DNA of 64,000 bases. Origin: Comamonadaceae bacterium. GTDB taxonomy: Bacteria > Pseudomonadota > Gammaproteobacteria > Burkholderiales > Burkholderiaceae_C. The notes beneath the pieces were generated by a model. That model ran no database searches and was not told where the DNA came from. It saw only the letters and a program-made list of their open reading frames with translations. Shown here piece by piece: positions 37,001-46,991 of the stretch; position 1 is the stretch's first letter; each line of letters begins with the position of its first letter. The position numbers were made by a program, and so were the translations under genes. The stretch covers positions 103,165-167,164 of the forward strand of contig JAJTEW010000006.1 in assembly GCA_021299875.1 (NCBI GenBank). The letters run 5' to 3'.

Positions 37001-38056
37001 TCAGCGCTTCATCTGCTGCAGCGCGCTCGCCACTTCCGTCACCAGCGCTGGGCCTTTGTAGATGAGGCCGGTGTAGATCTGCACCAGGTCCGCGCCCGCT
37101 TCGATTTTTGAAATCGCGTCGTGTCCGCTCAGGATGCCGCCCACGCGGATGATGGGGAAGTCTTTGCCCAACGCGGCGCGCAGGCCGCGGATCACGCGGT
37201 TGCTGCCTTCGAGCACGGGTGAGCCGGACAGGCCGCCCATTTCTTCGGCATGCGGCAGGCCGCTCACAGTGTCGCGGGCCAGGGTGGTGTTGGTGGCGAT
37301 CACGCCCTCCATGCCGTGTTTTTGCAAGGTGGCGGCGATCACGCCCACCTGGGCCTCGTCCAGATCGGGGGCAATTTTGAGGAACATGGGCACGCGGCGG
37401 CCATGTTCGGCAGCCAGTTCTTCGCGCCGCGCTGCCAATGCACCCAGCAGGCCATCGAGCGCTTCATCGCTTTGCAGGGCGCGCAAGTTCTTGGTGTTGG
37501 GGCTCGAGATGTTCACCGTCACGTAGTCGGCATGGGGGTAAACGCCGGTCAGCGTGATGAGATAGTCTTCGGTGGCGTTTTCAATCGGCGTGGCGGCGTT
37601 TTTGCCGATGTTCAAGCCCAAAAGTCTTCGAGGGCCGTGGCCTTGTTGACGGAATTTGGAACGCTTCACGTTGGAAATAAAGGCGTCCAGCCCGTCGTTG
37701 TTGAAGCCCAGGCGGTTGATCAGGGCGTTGGCCTCGGGCAGACGGAACATGCGGGGCTTGGGGTTGCCCGGTTGCGCCTTGGGCGTCACGGTGCCGACTT
37801 CGACAAAGCCAAAACCCATGGCACCCAGTCCATCGATGCAGCGGGCGTTTTTGTCGAGTCCTGCAGCCATGCCGACGCGGTTGGGAAAGTGCAGACCCGC
37901 CAACGTGATGGGTTGCGCCACAAAGGGCTGGCGGTAAGCGCAGTCAAGAGGGGTGTTTTGGGTGCGGGCCAGGCCTTCGATGGTCAAGTCGTGGGCCGCC
38001 TCAGGGTCCATCTTGAACAAAAAAGGCCGGGTCAAGGCGTAAGGGATCAAGGACAT
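37001..38056 (-). CDS. pyrD: Dihydroorotate dehydrogenase (quinone)
   Basis: Membrane-associated class 2 enzyme oxidising dihydroorotate to orotate with quinone in pyrimidine synthesis. 351 residues from ATG 38056. The N-terminal extension [20 protein letters not shown] is the quinone-tunnel helix region; FMN motifs are [40 protein letters not shown] and GGILSGHDA. The nucleophilic serine of class 2 is in the VNISSPNT segment. Divergent from rpiA across 104 bases. Confidence 0.96.
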   Translation of the reverse strand: MSLIPYALTRPFLFKMDPEAAHDLTIEGLARTQNTPLDCAYRQPFVAQPITLAGLHFPNRVGMAAGLDKNARCIDGLGAMGFGFVEVGTVTPKAQPGNPKPRMFRLPEANALINRLGFNNDGLDAFISNVKRSKFRQQGHGPRRLLGLNIGKNAATPIENATEDYLITLTGVYPHADYVTVNISSPNTKNLRALQSDEALDGLLGALAARREELAAEHGRRVPMFLKIAPDLDEAQVGVIAATLQKHGMEGVIATNTTLARDTVSGLPHAEEMGGLSGSPVLEGSNRVIRGLRAALGKDFPIIRVGGILSGHDAISKIEAGADLVQIYTGLIYKGPALVTEVASALQQMKR

Positions 38057-38160
38057 TGGATAATTCCGGTCTTGTGCAGCGTGCTGCGACGTTGGGCTCA
38101 GAGGCCCAGATTGTCTCAAACCCTGACCCGCCTTTTTGACTGACCCATCGAGCCCCTTTC

Positions 38161-38832
38161 ATGACCCAAGACGAACTCAAAACCCTGGTGGGCCAAGCTG
38201 CCTTGAAATACGTTGTGCCAGGCGAGATTGTGGGCGTGGGCACCGGCTCCACGGTGAACAAATTCATCGACGCCTTAGCCACCATGAGAGACCAAATCAA
38301 GGGCGCCGTGTCCAGCTCCGAAGCCTCCACTGTGCGCCTGAAGGCCTTGGGCATTCCGGTGTTTGACAGCAACGACGTTGAGAGCCTGTCCGTCTACATC
38401 GACGGGGCGGACGAGATCGACCACCAAGGCCACATGGTCAAGGGCGGCGGTGCGGCCCTGACCCGCGAAAAAATCGTGGCGGCGCAGAGCAAGCAGTTTG
38501 TCTGCATCGCCGACGAGAGCAAGTGGGTCGCTGCTTTGGGTGCTTTCCCTTTGCCCGTGGAAGTGATCCCCATGGCCACGGCCCGCGTGATGCGCCAGTT
38601 TGCGGCCATGGGCGGTAGCGCTGTCGTGCGCCTGAAAGACGGCCAGCCACTGTTGACCGACAACGGCCAGCACATCGTCGATGTGAAGGGCCTCAAAATC
38701 ACCGACCCGGTGGCATTTGAAACCGAAGTCAGTCAATGGCCCGGCGTGGTCACCGTGGGGGTGTTTGCCCATCAAAAAGCCCAGGTGTGCTTGCTCGGCA
38801 CCTCAGGAGGCGTGAAGACGCTGAATTTTTGA
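38161..38832 (+). CDS. rpiA: Ribose-5-phosphate isomerase A
   Basis: Interconverts ribose-5-phosphate and ribulose-5-phosphate in the pentose phosphate pathway. 223 residues, as in E. coli RpiA. Motifs [26 protein letters not shown] with the catalytic acidic cluster, and [14 protein letters not shown]; the C-terminus holds GTSGGVKTL. Convergent with the acyl-CoA ligase gene, stops seven bases apart. Confidence 0.97.
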   Translation: MTQDELKTLVGQAALKYVVPGEIVGVGTGSTVNKFIDALATMRDQIKGAVSSSEASTVRLKALGIPVFDSNDVESLSVYIDGADEIDHQGHMVKGGGAALTREKIVAAQSKQFVCIADESKWVAALGAFPLPVEVIPMATARVMRQFAAMGGSAVVRLKDGQPLLTDNGQHIVDVKGLKITDPVAFETEVSQWPGVVTVGVFAHQKAQVCLLGTSGGVKTLNF

Positions 38833-38839
38833 AGGAAGC

Positions 38840-40438
38840 TCAGCCCAGCCGTTGTCGCAACTCGGTTTTGAGCACCTTGCCGTAGTTGTTTTTCGGCAAG
38901 CTGGTCACGATTTCGTAGCGTTTGGGGCGTTTGAATCGGGCGATTTCTTGCAGACACAGTGCATCGAGCACCGCTGTCTCGATGGTGTGCCCGGCCTGTG
39001 GCACCACAAAGGCCACCACCACCTCGCCCCATTCGGCATCGGGCGCGCCCACCACGGCCACTTCGGCCACGCCTGGGGCGTGCAGCAGCACTTCTTCGAT
39101 TTCGCGGGGGTAGATGTTGGAGCCGCCACTGATGATCAGGTCTTTGCTGCGGTCTTTCAGAGTCAAAAAGCCGTCGGCGTCCAGGCAGCCCATGTCGCCC
39201 GTGAACAGCCAGTCGTTCTGGATGGCATGGGCCGTGGCCTCGGGGTTGCGCCAGTAGCCCGCCATCACGCTGTCACCCTGGATCAACACCTCGCCCACCT
39301 CGCCCAGTGGCAAGTCTTGCCCTTGCGCATCGGTCACGCGGATGCGCACTGGCGTTTGTGCCACCCCCACAGACGCCAAGCGTTCCGCGTGGCGAGGGTG
39401 CGCCGTGTCTTGCAGGTGGTGCCGCGACAGGGCGGTGCCCACCATGGGGCTTTCGCCCTGGCCATAAATCTGCACAAAGCGCGGACCCATGACGCGCAGC
39501 GCCCGCTGAATGTCGGCGGCGTACATAGGGGCACCGCCATAGACCACGGTTTTGAAAGATTGTCCGCACGCTGACGCAGACAAAGCAGTTTGCTCGGCAT
39601 GGTCCACCAGTCGCTTGACAATGGTCGGCGCAGCAAACAGGGACAGCGGCCCGAGCTGCTGGCCCAGCGCAAACAGCTCGGCCGGATCGAACCCGCCTGA
39701 GGGCGGGACCATGTGCCGCGCTCCGGCCATCAGGTGGGGAATGGCATAAATGCCCGCACCGTGCGACATGGGCGCAGCGTAGGCGATGCAGTCTTGCGGG
39801 CTGATGGCATCCACATCGGTGAAGTACGCCAGCCCCATGGTCATGAGGTTGTGGTGGGTGATCATCACGCCCTTGGGCCGGCCGGTGGTGCCACTGGTGT
39901 AGAACAGCCAGGCCAAGTCGTCGCGCCGACGTTCGGTGATGGGGGTGTCGAAGGGTGTTTCGTTGGGGTGCGTTGCGCCAAATGCCGGGTTGAGTGTGGG
40001 GTTGAGTCTGGGTCCTTGCCACAGCACATCGGCTTCGGGGCCGTCCACGTCAACGATGCGTTCTGACCCTGTGAGGTGTTCTCCGGTGTCGCTGGTGATG
40101 TCTGCCGTCACAAAAGTCCAGCGTGCTTGGGCGTTGTCGATGATCCATTGTGCTTCGCGCACATGCAGTTTGGCGTTGATCGGCACCACCGCCAGCCCGG
40201 CCCACCAGGCCCCAAACATCACTTCCAGATAGCGCACATGGTTGCGCATGAAGAGCGCCACTCTGTCACCGGGTTGCAAACCCGCGGCCTGAAACTGAGC
40301 CGCCAAGCGTTGGCAGCGTTGCGCCCATTGTCCGTGTGTGGCCACCCCCTGCGTGCCCAGAAAAATGGCGGGGCACTCGGGGGCCAAGCGGGCCTGGCGT
40401 TGCAGCAGATGGGCGAGGTTCAATTCGGGCTCCGGCAT
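38840..40438 (-). CDS. AMP-dependent acyl-CoA synthetase/ligase
   Basis: 532 residues from ATG 40438. Adenylation motifs: LFYTSGTTGRPKGVMITHHN (P-loop), YGQGESPM, the ribose-binding WLFTGDMGCLDADGFL, the hinge KDRSKDLIISGGSNIYPREI and the C-terminal catalytic Lys in PKNNYGKVLKTEL. Similar to medium/long-chain fatty acid-CoA or 4-chlorobenzoate/malonyl-type ligases; the exact acid is not predictable. Placed 48 bases after ribD on the same strand, so it may be the end of the pilin-ribD transcript. Confidence 0.9.
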   Translation of the reverse strand: MPEPELNLAHLLQRQARLAPECPAIFLGTQGVATHGQWAQRCQRLAAQFQAAGLQPGDRVALFMRNHVRYLEVMFGAWWAGLAVVPINAKLHVREAQWIIDNAQARWTFVTADITSDTGEHLTGSERIVDVDGPEADVLWQGPRLNPTLNPAFGATHPNETPFDTPITERRRDDLAWLFYTSGTTGRPKGVMITHHNLMTMGLAYFTDVDAISPQDCIAYAAPMSHGAGIYAIPHLMAGARHMVPPSGGFDPAELFALGQQLGPLSLFAAPTIVKRLVDHAEQTALSASACGQSFKTVVYGGAPMYAADIQRALRVMGPRFVQIYGQGESPMVGTALSRHHLQDTAHPRHAERLASVGVAQTPVRIRVTDAQGQDLPLGEVGEVLIQGDSVMAGYWRNPEATAHAIQNDWLFTGDMGCLDADGFLTLKDRSKDLIISGGSNIYPREIEEVLLHAPGVAEVAVVGAPDAEWGEVVVAFVVPQAGHTIETAVLDALCLQEIARFKRPKRYEIVTSLPKNNYGKVLKTELRQRLG

Positions 40439-40486
40439 CAAAGAGCTGGCATTGTGGCCGGAAGCGCGAATGGCAGGCTGTCTCGC

Positions 40487-41716
40487 TCAGGTCTTTCGGG
40501 CATTGCGCAGCAGCAAGCGCAGATCGGGGCCGATCCGGTCGACGGCGTGGAACGCCAGTTTCACCGAGTCGTTGAGCGATGAAAGGGCGGGCAGATGGGC
40601 CAGGCCTTGGCCGGGACCGATCAACTGGGGGGCCATGTAGAGCAGGTACTCGTCCACCAGACCCTCGCGGATGAAGGAGCCGTTGAGCTTGTGCCCCGCT
40701 TCGACATGCAGCTCGTTGATTTCTCGCCGGGCCAAGTCGCCCAGCATGGCGCGCAAATCGACCTTGCCTGTGGGGCCAGGCTGGTCGATCACGGTGACGC
40801 CACGTGCGCTCAGGGCCACGCGTTTTTCGGCTTGCAGGGGATTGTTGGGGTCGATGGCGGTGTAAATCCAGATCTGGCGTGCCTGATCGCCCGAGCCTTG
40901 GGTGTCCAGCAGCTTGGCGTTCAGGGGCATGTCCAGTTGGCTGTCGACCACCACCAGATGGGGTTGGCGAGGTACATCCAGACCGCGCACATTGAGCAGC
41001 GGGTCGTCTTCGCGCACGGTGCCAATGCCTGTCAGCACAGCACAAGCTCGCGCACGCCAAGCGTGGCCATCGGCGCGGGCTTCGGCACCGGTGATCCACT
41101 GGCTTTGCCCGTTTGGCAAAGCGGTTTGGCCATCCAGCGAGGTGGCCACTTTCATGCGCACCCAAGGCAATTGCCGTTCCATGCGGCTGAAAAAGCCGAT
41201 GTTCAACTCGCGTGCTTGCTCAGCAGCCTGGCTGTGCGCATCGAGCAGTTCGGTCTGTACCCCTGCTGCAGCCAGTCGTGCCATGCCCTGACCTGCCACC
41301 AGGGGGTTGGGGTCACGCACGGCCATGACCACGCGGGCGATGCCGGCGGCGGCCAGGGCGTCGCAACAGGGCCCTGTACGTCCTTGGTGGGCACAGGGCT
41401 CCAGCGTGACCCAAGCGGTGGCGCCTTGCACGCTGTGACCGTGCTCTGCTGCATCTCGCAGGGCCATGATTTCGGCGTGGGGACCGCCAGCGCGCTGCGT
41501 GTGGCCTTGGCCCAGCACAGTGCCATCTGGGGCGGTGATCACGCAGCCGACACGCGGATTGGGCGAGGTCAGCCACAAGGCTTGGGCGGCCAAAGCCAGC
41601 GCCTGCTGAAGGGGCGGGGTGGTTGGGTTGGGACTTGGGGTTGGGGGCACGGTCGTTGGGCTCAAAAAACAGGAATAGCGCTTCAGCGCAGGCTCATGAG
41701 GGCGAGGATACGCCAT
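40487..41716 (-). CDS. ribD: Bifunctional riboflavin deaminase/reductase RibD
   Basis: Performs deamination and side-chain reduction in riboflavin synthesis. The N-terminal deaminase has the zinc motif GGPHAEIMAL plus TLEPCAHQGRTGPC; the C-terminal reductase has MKVATSLDGQTALPNGQSQW, GTVREDDPLLNVR and HVEAGHKLNGSFI. About 409 residues from ATG 41716; ATG 41734 is equally possible and neither has a clear ribosome binding site. Either start lies inside the end of the pilV-like gene, so translation is probably coupled to the pilin operon, an odd position for a riboflavin gene. Confidence 0.93.
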   Translation of the reverse strand: MAYPRPHEPALKRYSCFLSPTTVPPTPSPNPTTPPLQQALALAAQALWLTSPNPRVGCVITAPDGTVLGQGHTQRAGGPHAEIMALRDAAEHGHSVQGATAWVTLEPCAHQGRTGPCCDALAAAGIARVVMAVRDPNPLVAGQGMARLAAAGVQTELLDAHSQAAEQARELNIGFFSRMERQLPWVRMKVATSLDGQTALPNGQSQWITGAEARADGHAWRARACAVLTGIGTVREDDPLLNVRGLDVPRQPHLVVVDSQLDMPLNAKLLDTQGSGDQARQIWIYTAIDPNNPLQAEKRVALSARGVTVIDQPGPTGKVDLRAMLGDLARREINELHVEAGHKLNGSFIREGLVDEYLLYMAPQLIGPGQGLAHLPALSSLNDSVKLAFHAVDRIGPDLRLLLRNARKT

Positions 41717-42209
41717 GCCAGCCGGGCACCGCATCGCGGCTGCTGTGCAGGACGAGTTCTCCCATGCGAGGCTCAGTCTCCTTGGGCGAGCTCACGCCCA
41801 GACCTGCGACAAAACCGACACCTACCGCTCCCCATGCGGGACTCACGGTAGGCCACTGCACGCGCACCTGCAGGTCCTCCAGGGCCAGACCTGGGCGCAT
41901 TTGCATCTGGCTTTGAAGGTGATAGGTGGTGCCTTGTACCGTGGTGGAGGCTTGTAAGGCACAGCCTGCGCGCCCCGACTGGTGGCAGTCCATGGCATCC
42001 AAAGCGAGGGCCAGGGCCACGGTGCGCTGCCGCGTGTCGCTGGCGGTGTACAAGGTGTGCAGGGTCAGCCGCGTGGCTGCCGTCACACTCAGGGCCAGCA
42101 CCCAAGAGGCCACCAGGGCTTCGATCAGTGCCATGCCTTGGGCCTTGCGCACAGAGTTGGTGTGGCTTGGTAGGCCAGGTGCGCCACGTTTGGAGGCAGG
42201 GACTTTCAT
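41694..42209 (-). CDS. Type IV pilus minor pilin, PilV-like
   Basis: 171 residues from ATG 42209, overlapping the previous stop (ATGA). The prepilin segment is KAQGMALIEALVASWVLALS: cleavage after Gly, Met at +1 and Glu at +5, followed by a hydrophobic helix. The C-terminal part contains a Cys pair (MDCHQSGRAGCAL) typical of PilV-type minor pilins. It assembles at the pilus tip or initiates fibres with PilW/PilX. Third downstream of the pilE-like gene. Confidence 0.8.
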   Translation of the reverse strand: MKVPASKRGAPGLPSHTNSVRKAQGMALIEALVASWVLALSVTAATRLTLHTLYTASDTRQRTVALALALDAMDCHQSGRAGCALQASTTVQGTTYHLQSQMQMRPGLALEDLQVRVQWPTVSPAWGAVGVGFVAGLGVSSPKETEPRMGELVLHSSRDAVPGWHGVSSPS

Positions 42210-43333
42210 GGTCCCGCCTCGCGCCAGCTGCCAGGCACGCGTTGAACCTGCTGTGCGTCGATGCCCGGGGGCCAGGCCAGTCGGTGAGGGCTTGAGGTCA
42301 GGTCGCGACCCTCGATTCGGCTGCCGCTGAGCAACTCGGGCAAGCCCGACTCCACCACCAGTTGACCTTCGATGTGTCCAGCCTGCCAGGCGCGGGCTTT
42401 GTCGTCCTGGCATTGTGTTTGCAGAACCACCGTGCCCACCACGCGCACACCGGGTGCGATGGGCGGGCAGCGCTGGGAGCAAGCCTGGTCCGAAAACACC
42501 AGCAGCACCGGGGCTTCCGGGGTGCCCAGGCTTTGGCTCCAGGTGGCGGAGCTGTCCACCCAGTAGACGTTGCGTGCGGGTTGGCTCAGGGCGCTCAGGC
42601 CGTTGCGCGCTTGCGCCTCAGACCAGGCACGGATCTGTTCGGGGGTGATGCTGCCCAACACGCTGGTCCAGGCAGAGGGCGTGCAGGTGCCGGGGGGATT
42701 GCTGGTGGGGCAAACAGGGGTCGCCGTGCCCGTGGTTCCGCTGGAGTATGCCTGGTTTGCTGCATGGGTGGTCGCCAAAGCGCAGCCATTGAGCACCACG
42801 GGCGCCGTATGGGGTTGGCTTGGAGCCGGAGCCACAGCGGGGATGAACACATGGGCCTGAAGCTGCGCTCGGCTGGTGCCATCTTGAAGACTGGCACTGG
42901 CCAGAAATTGGACCACATGGGGCGAGCTGATCAGGTCTCGCACGACCATCACCTGGACCACCGCGTCAGGCAAGCCCGGGTGGGCCGGAGGTTGCAAGGC
43001 CACGCACTGCCAGCGTGGGCCGCTGAGGGCTGCAGGGCAGGGCATGTTGCTGGGGCCAGCGCTCCAAGCGGGCGGCGTCTGCTGGACCGTGTATTGCCTC
43101 TGCAAGTCGGTCCGTGCCCAGGCCAAAGCAGCCTCAGCGGCCAGACGGGCTTGCGCCGCTTGGCTTTGGTTGTGACTGGCCAGGCGGTCCACCAGCACGC
43201 TGCGGGCGCTGTAAAAACTGGCCAGACTGGCCAACAGCCCCAGGCCGATCGCCACCACCAAACTGATGACCCCACATTGTTCTAGGTGACCCGAGGGGCC
43301 GCATGGACGGTGCAGCTTGCACAGCTGGATCAT
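42206..43333 (-). CDS. Type IV pilus assembly protein, PilX-like
   Basis: 375 residues from ATG 43333 (ATGA overlap with the previous gene). The N-terminus HLEQCGVISLVVAIGLGLLA then SLASFYSARSVLVDRLASHN resembles the PilX N-terminal helix, with cleavage after CG and no Glu at +5, as usual for PilX. The rest is long and Cys/Pro-containing, with no recognised domain. It is much longer than typical PilX (about 170-200 residues), so the class is tentative. Confidence 0.7.
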   Translation of the reverse strand: MIQLCKLHRPCGPSGHLEQCGVISLVVAIGLGLLASLASFYSARSVLVDRLASHNQSQAAQARLAAEAALAWARTDLQRQYTVQQTPPAWSAGPSNMPCPAALSGPRWQCVALQPPAHPGLPDAVVQVMVVRDLISSPHVVQFLASASLQDGTSRAQLQAHVFIPAVAPAPSQPHTAPVVLNGCALATTHAANQAYSSGTTGTATPVCPTSNPPGTCTPSAWTSVLGSITPEQIRAWSEAQARNGLSALSQPARNVYWVDSSATWSQSLGTPEAPVLLVFSDQACSQRCPPIAPGVRVVGTVVLQTQCQDDKARAWQAGHIEGQLVVESGLPELLSGSRIEGRDLTSSPHRLAWPPGIDAQQVQRVPGSWREAGP

Positions 43334-44043
43334 GGGGCGGCTCCACAAACCACAGGCCAGGGCGAGTCGGGCACGTCGTTGCGCAGCGACACGGTTTGCG
43401 ACAGACTCAAGGCGCGTGTCGCGTCACTCGGCCACTGCGCACTCATCTGCACCGTGACCCAACGCGCCACCCAGCGCCCGCGTTTTTCGCAGTGCACCTG
43501 CCAATTCAAGCCGGTCATTTTCAGGCTGCCAGCATCGGTCAAATCGGTCCAGACCTCGGGTGTGCAGGCGGTGCGGATCTGCAACTCATGGTCCCTCAAA
43601 CGGAAGCCCAAGCACTCGTTGTTGTCCATCAGACCGTTTTGGTTGCGATCCTGGCCAAAGCTGATGCGTTGGCCCTGCACCACCAAGTCGGCCTGGCCTG
43701 CGCAAAAGGCGTCAGCGCATTGGGCTGTGGCACGCCTGCGATAAGCTTGCCCAATCGCTTGCGCCTGGCGCAACTCTTTGGCGATGGTGTCCAGCGCCGA
43801 ACGCAGGTCATGGTGCATGTGACTGTCTTGCAAGGCCAGCCGATGTCCCTGCAGGAGCTGAGCCAGCATTTGGCTGCCTGCGGCCAGCACCACCATGCTC
43901 ATGCCCAAGCCCACCAGCAAGCCCACCAGGGTTTCACCCTGCTGCGTTTGGGCTGAGCCGTTACAAGTCCGACCTGCACCGAAATCAGCAGCCTGGCGAT
44001 ACGCCATGAGCCTGCTGGGGTTGGGTAGTCGAGGCGCTGACAT
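43330..44043 (-). CDS. Type IV pilus assembly protein, PilW-like
   Basis: 237 residues from ATG 44043. Prepilin-like helix TQQGETLVGLLVGLGMSMVV, with Glu at +1 and Gly at +5 instead of the conserved Glu5, which is unusual for a PilW (normally GFTLIELLV). The rest fits PilW: ALDTIAKELRQAQAIGQAYR, DNNECLGFRLRDHELQ and the C-terminal CGAAP. The position between pilE and pilX types supports the call. Only seven bases separate it from the pilE-like stop. Confidence 0.75.
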   Translation of the reverse strand: MSAPRLPNPSRLMAYRQAADFGAGRTCNGSAQTQQGETLVGLLVGLGMSMVVLAAGSQMLAQLLQGHRLALQDSHMHHDLRSALDTIAKELRQAQAIGQAYRRRATAQCADAFCAGQADLVVQGQRISFGQDRNQNGLMDNNECLGFRLRDHELQIRTACTPEVWTDLTDAGSLKMTGLNWQVHCEKRGRWVARWVTVQMSAQWPSDATRALSLSQTVSLRNDVPDSPWPVVCGAAP

Positions 44044-44050
44044 CTGCGTC

Positions 44051-44512
44051 TCAATGCCGCCAGCAGCGAGCTGGATCGCCAACAAGGTTGGACCCACTGC
44101 TGAGCACCACGGTGGCCATGTGCCGCAGTTGCAGGCGCATGGGCGCGCAGGCGCTGTCGCGCGCTTGGGCCCCAATGGGGGTGGCGATCAAAACGTAGCC
44201 ATCACGGCTGGCGTCTTCAATCGTGAGTCTGTAATGCCCCCCGGATGACAAATCGCCCGCCCAGCCCAGGCTGGCCAAATCAGCCGCATGGCTGCTTTGG
44301 GTGCCACGCCATCGGGCTTGCGCCAGCTGCAGTTGCTGCAAGGCGCTTTGTGCATCGCTTCGGCGGGCTTGGCTCTGCTGCGCTTGAAATGCGGGCATGG
44401 CCACTGCCACCAAGACGGCCATCAAGGCCAGGCTGACCAGCAACTCGCTCAGGGTCCAGCCGGTTTGGACAACCGGTGTGCACACCATCGTCTTGACTTT
44501 GAGATACCGCAT
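44051..44512 (-). CDS. Type IV pilin, PilE-like
   Basis: 153 residues from ATG 44512, which has AAGGAG six bases upstream. Prepilin motif QTGWTLSELLVSLALMAVLV with Glu at +5, then AVAMPAFQAQQSQARRSDAQ as the helix-1 continuation. A Cys pair near the C-terminus (SACAPMRLQL ... DPARCWRH) would form the pilin D-region disulfide. It is short for a major pilin and heads a minor-pilin operon, so it is probably a PilE-type minor pilin rather than the fibre subunit. Confidence 0.8.
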   Translation of the reverse strand: MRYLKVKTMVCTPVVQTGWTLSELLVSLALMAVLVAVAMPAFQAQQSQARRSDAQSALQQLQLAQARWRGTQSSHAADLASLGWAGDLSSGGHYRLTIEDASRDGYVLIATPIGAQARDSACAPMRLQLRHMATVVLSSGSNLVGDPARCWRH

Positions 44513-44632
44513 GCCACGCTCCTTGCTGGATGGACATTTTGAGTACTTAATAATCATTTGTACAGCCGATGCTGCGCTGGCCAGCGCAGGCGGTGTCGCA
44601 CACAGCTTGTCAGCAAAGGGAGAGGACACAAC

Positions 44633-45184
44633 ATGCGCAACCGGGGTTTCACGCTGCTCGAAGCACTGGTGGTTTTGGCCCTGCTGGCGCTGTTGCTGTC
44701 TTTGGCGGCCCCCAGCCTTCAAGGCTTGCGGCAAAAACACCAAATGCAAAGCCATGCCGAGCAATTGCAGTCCAGCTTGTTGCTGGCGCGCACCGAGGCC
44801 TTGCGCCGCCAGCAGCGCGTGACCCTGTGTGTGCGTGCATCAGCGGCCGGGGCGGGGCCGGACTGTGCCACCGCGGGCACTTGGGCACAAGGCTGGGTGG
44901 CGTTTGTCGATGGCAATGACAACGCGCGTCGCGAGGCGACTGAGACCGTGTTGCAGTTGCAAGAGGCCTTGCCCGCAGGGATGACGCTGCAAGGCAATGC
45001 CACGGTGGACCGCTACATCTCTTACGGCCCGCAAGGCCGCAGCCAAAGCGTCACTGGTGCCTTTCAGGCGGGGACACTGACCCTGTGCGGCACAGGGCAA
45101 GCACACGTTTGGCGGGTGGTGATCAACGCTGTGGGCAAGCCACGATTGGAAAAAGCCGATCGCCTGGAACATGCGAACTGTTGA
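44633..45184 (+). CDS. fimT: GspH/FimT-type pseudopilin
   Basis: 183 residues from ATG 44633 with GGGAGAGG upstream. Short leader MRNRG then FTLLEALVVLALLALLLSLA, a textbook prepilin sequence with Glu5. HAEQLQSSLLLARTEALRRQ and VTLCVRASA are the FimT/GspH strand motifs, with GWVAFVDGND further on. Divergent from the pilE-like gene across a 120-base AT-rich gap that must hold both promoters. Convergent with nrdR. Confidence 0.88.
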   Translation: MRNRGFTLLEALVVLALLALLLSLAAPSLQGLRQKHQMQSHAEQLQSSLLLARTEALRRQQRVTLCVRASAAGAGPDCATAGTWAQGWVAFVDGNDNARREATETVLQLQEALPAGMTLQGNATVDRYISYGPQGRSQSVTGAFQAGTLTLCGTGQAHVWRVVINAVGKPRLEKADRLEHANC

Positions 45185-45230
45185 AGGCCGGTGGTGTTCC
45201 GTGGTGTTGGAAGAAAAAGGGCAGGGCAGT

Positions 45231-45680
45231 TCAGCGTTGCACCTCATCGACCAGCGTCTTGAATGCGTCGATGTCTTCAAAGTTGCGGTACACGCTGGCA
45301 AAGCGCACATAGGCCACTTTGTCCAGTTTCTTCAGTTCGCGCATGACCAACTCGCCAATGCGGTGCGACGCCACCTCGCGGATGCCCAGATTGAGCAGCT
45401 TTTCTTCGATGCGTTCAATCGCCCCGTCCACTTGTTCGATGCTCACTGGCCGCTTGCGCAAGGCCAAGCGCAAGCTGGCCAACAACTTGTCGCGTTGGTA
45501 GTCGATGCGGCGGCCATCTTTTTTGACGATGGCCGGAAAGCTGACCTCCGGCTTTTCATACGTGGTGAAGCGCTTTTCACATGCGCCACATTGGCGACGC
45601 CGACGGATGAAATCCCCATCCTCGGCCAGACGGGTCTCGACCACTTGGGTTTCGAGGTGACCGCAGAAGGGGCATTTCAT
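45231..45680 (-). CDS. nrdR: Transcriptional repressor NrdR
   Basis: Zinc- and ATP/dATP-binding repressor of ribonucleotide reductase genes. 149 residues, the standard length. The N-terminal zinc ribbon has the cysteine pairs MKCPFC and QCGAC; the ATP-cone follows with [20 protein letters not shown] and [17 protein letters not shown]. Starts 12 bases after the glyA stop on the same strand; the glyA-nrdR pairing is widespread in betaproteobacteria. Confidence 0.97.
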   Translation of the reverse strand: MKCPFCGHLETQVVETRLAEDGDFIRRRRQCGACEKRFTTYEKPEVSFPAIVKKDGRRIDYQRDKLLASLRLALRKRPVSIEQVDGAIERIEEKLLNLGIREVASHRIGELVMRELKKLDKVAYVRFASVYRNFEDIDAFKTLVDEVQR

Positions 45681-45692
45681 CGTTCGGGCCGA

Positions 45693-46937
45693 TCAGCCGT
45701 AAACCGGGAAGCGGCTGGTCAAGGCGTGCACCTTGGCACGCACGGCCGCGATGTTGGCTTCGTCGTGCGGGTTGTCCAACACGTCGGCAATCAGGTGGGC
45801 GGTGGCGCGGGCCTCTTCGTCCTTGAAACCACGGGTCGTCATGGCGGGAGTGCCGATGCGAACGCCGCTGGTCACAAATGGTTTTTCCGGGTCGTTGGGG
45901 ATGGCGTTCTTGTTGATCGTCATGTGGGCGTTGCCCAAGGCAGCTTCGGCCACTTTGCCGGTGATGCCCTTGGCGCGCAAGTCCACCAGCATGACGTGGC
46001 TTTGGGTGCCGCCGCTGACAATGCGCAGGCCGCGCTGGGTCAAGGTCTCGGCCACGATCTGCGCATTTTTGATGACTTGGGCTTGGTAAGCCTTGAAGTC
46101 AGGCGCCATGGCCTCTTTGAAAGCCACGGCTTTGGCAGCAATCACGTGCATCAGCGGGCCGCCTTGCAGGCCGGGGAAGATGGCGCTGTTGATGGCTTTT
46201 TCGTGTTCGGCCTTCATCAAGATGATGCCGCCGCGTGGACCGCGCAGGCTCTTGTGGGTGGTCGAGGTGACCACGTCAGCGTGGGGCACGGGGTTGGGGT
46301 AAACGCCCGCAGCGATCAAGCCCGAGTAGTGGGCCATGTCGACCAAAAAAATGGCGCCGACCTCTTTGGCCACTTTGGCAAAGCGGGCCCAGTCGATGTG
46401 CAGCGAGTAAGCCGAAGCACCCGCAATGATGAGCTTGGGTTTGTGCTCACGGGCCTTGGCTTCCATGGCCTCGTAGTCGATGGCTTCGTTGGCATCCAAG
46501 CCGTACGACAAGGCATTGAACCATTTGCCCGACATGTTCAGCGGCATGCCGTGGGTCAGGTGACCCCCTTCGGCCAAGCTCATGCCCAAAATCGTATCGC
46601 CCGGCTTCAAGAAGGCCAAAAACACGGCCTCGTTGGCCGACGCGCCGCAGTGGGGTTGTACGTTGGCCGCTTCAGCACCATAAATTTGTTTGATCCGGTC
46701 GATGGCCAACTGCTCGGCCACGTCCACGTGTTCGCAGCCGCCGTAGTAGCGCTTGCCCGGGTAGCCTTCGGCGTATTTGTTGGTCAGCTGACTGCCTTGG
46801 GCGGCCATGACGGCGGGGGAGGCGTAGTTTTCGCTCGCGATCAGCTCGATGTGGTGCTCTTGGCGGGCGTTTTCAGCTTGGATGGCGGCGTAAAGCTCGG
46901 GATCGGTTTGTTCAATGAGTGTGTTGCGGTTGTACAT
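45693..46937 (-). CDS. glyA: Serine hydroxymethyltransferase
   Basis: PLP enzyme converting serine and tetrahydrofolate to glycine and methylene-THF, the main one-carbon source. 414 residues. [33 protein letters not shown], the PLP lysine in [17 protein letters not shown], and FPVYG at the C-terminus are diagnostic. AAGGA lies before the ATG. The 244-base leader carries a ZTP riboswitch structure (46992-47156), linking expression to folate/purine state. nrdR follows. Confidence 0.98.
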   Translation of the reverse strand: MYNRNTLIEQTDPELYAAIQAENARQEHHIELIASENYASPAVMAAQGSQLTNKYAEGYPGKRYYGGCEHVDVAEQLAIDRIKQIYGAEAANVQPHCGASANEAVFLAFLKPGDTILGMSLAEGGHLTHGMPLNMSGKWFNALSYGLDANEAIDYEAMEAKAREHKPKLIIAGASAYSLHIDWARFAKVAKEVGAIFLVDMAHYSGLIAAGVYPNPVPHADVVTSTTHKSLRGPRGGIILMKAEHEKAINSAIFPGLQGGPLMHVIAAKAVAFKEAMAPDFKAYQAQVIKNAQIVAETLTQRGLRIVSGGTQSHVMLVDLRAKGITGKVAEAALGNAHMTINKNAIPNDPEKPFVTSGVRIGTPAMTTRGFKDEEARATAHLIADVLDNPHDEANIAAVRAKVHALTSRFPVYG

Positions 46938-46991
46938 GGCAGTCCTTCGAATGATGGAACCTTGACAGGTGACTTGGGAGGGTGACCGACA

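Noticed and set aside
45171..46985. 604-codon open frame antisense to glyA/nrdR
   Set aside because: Shadow of two clear genes in high-GC DNA; the protein has no family features.
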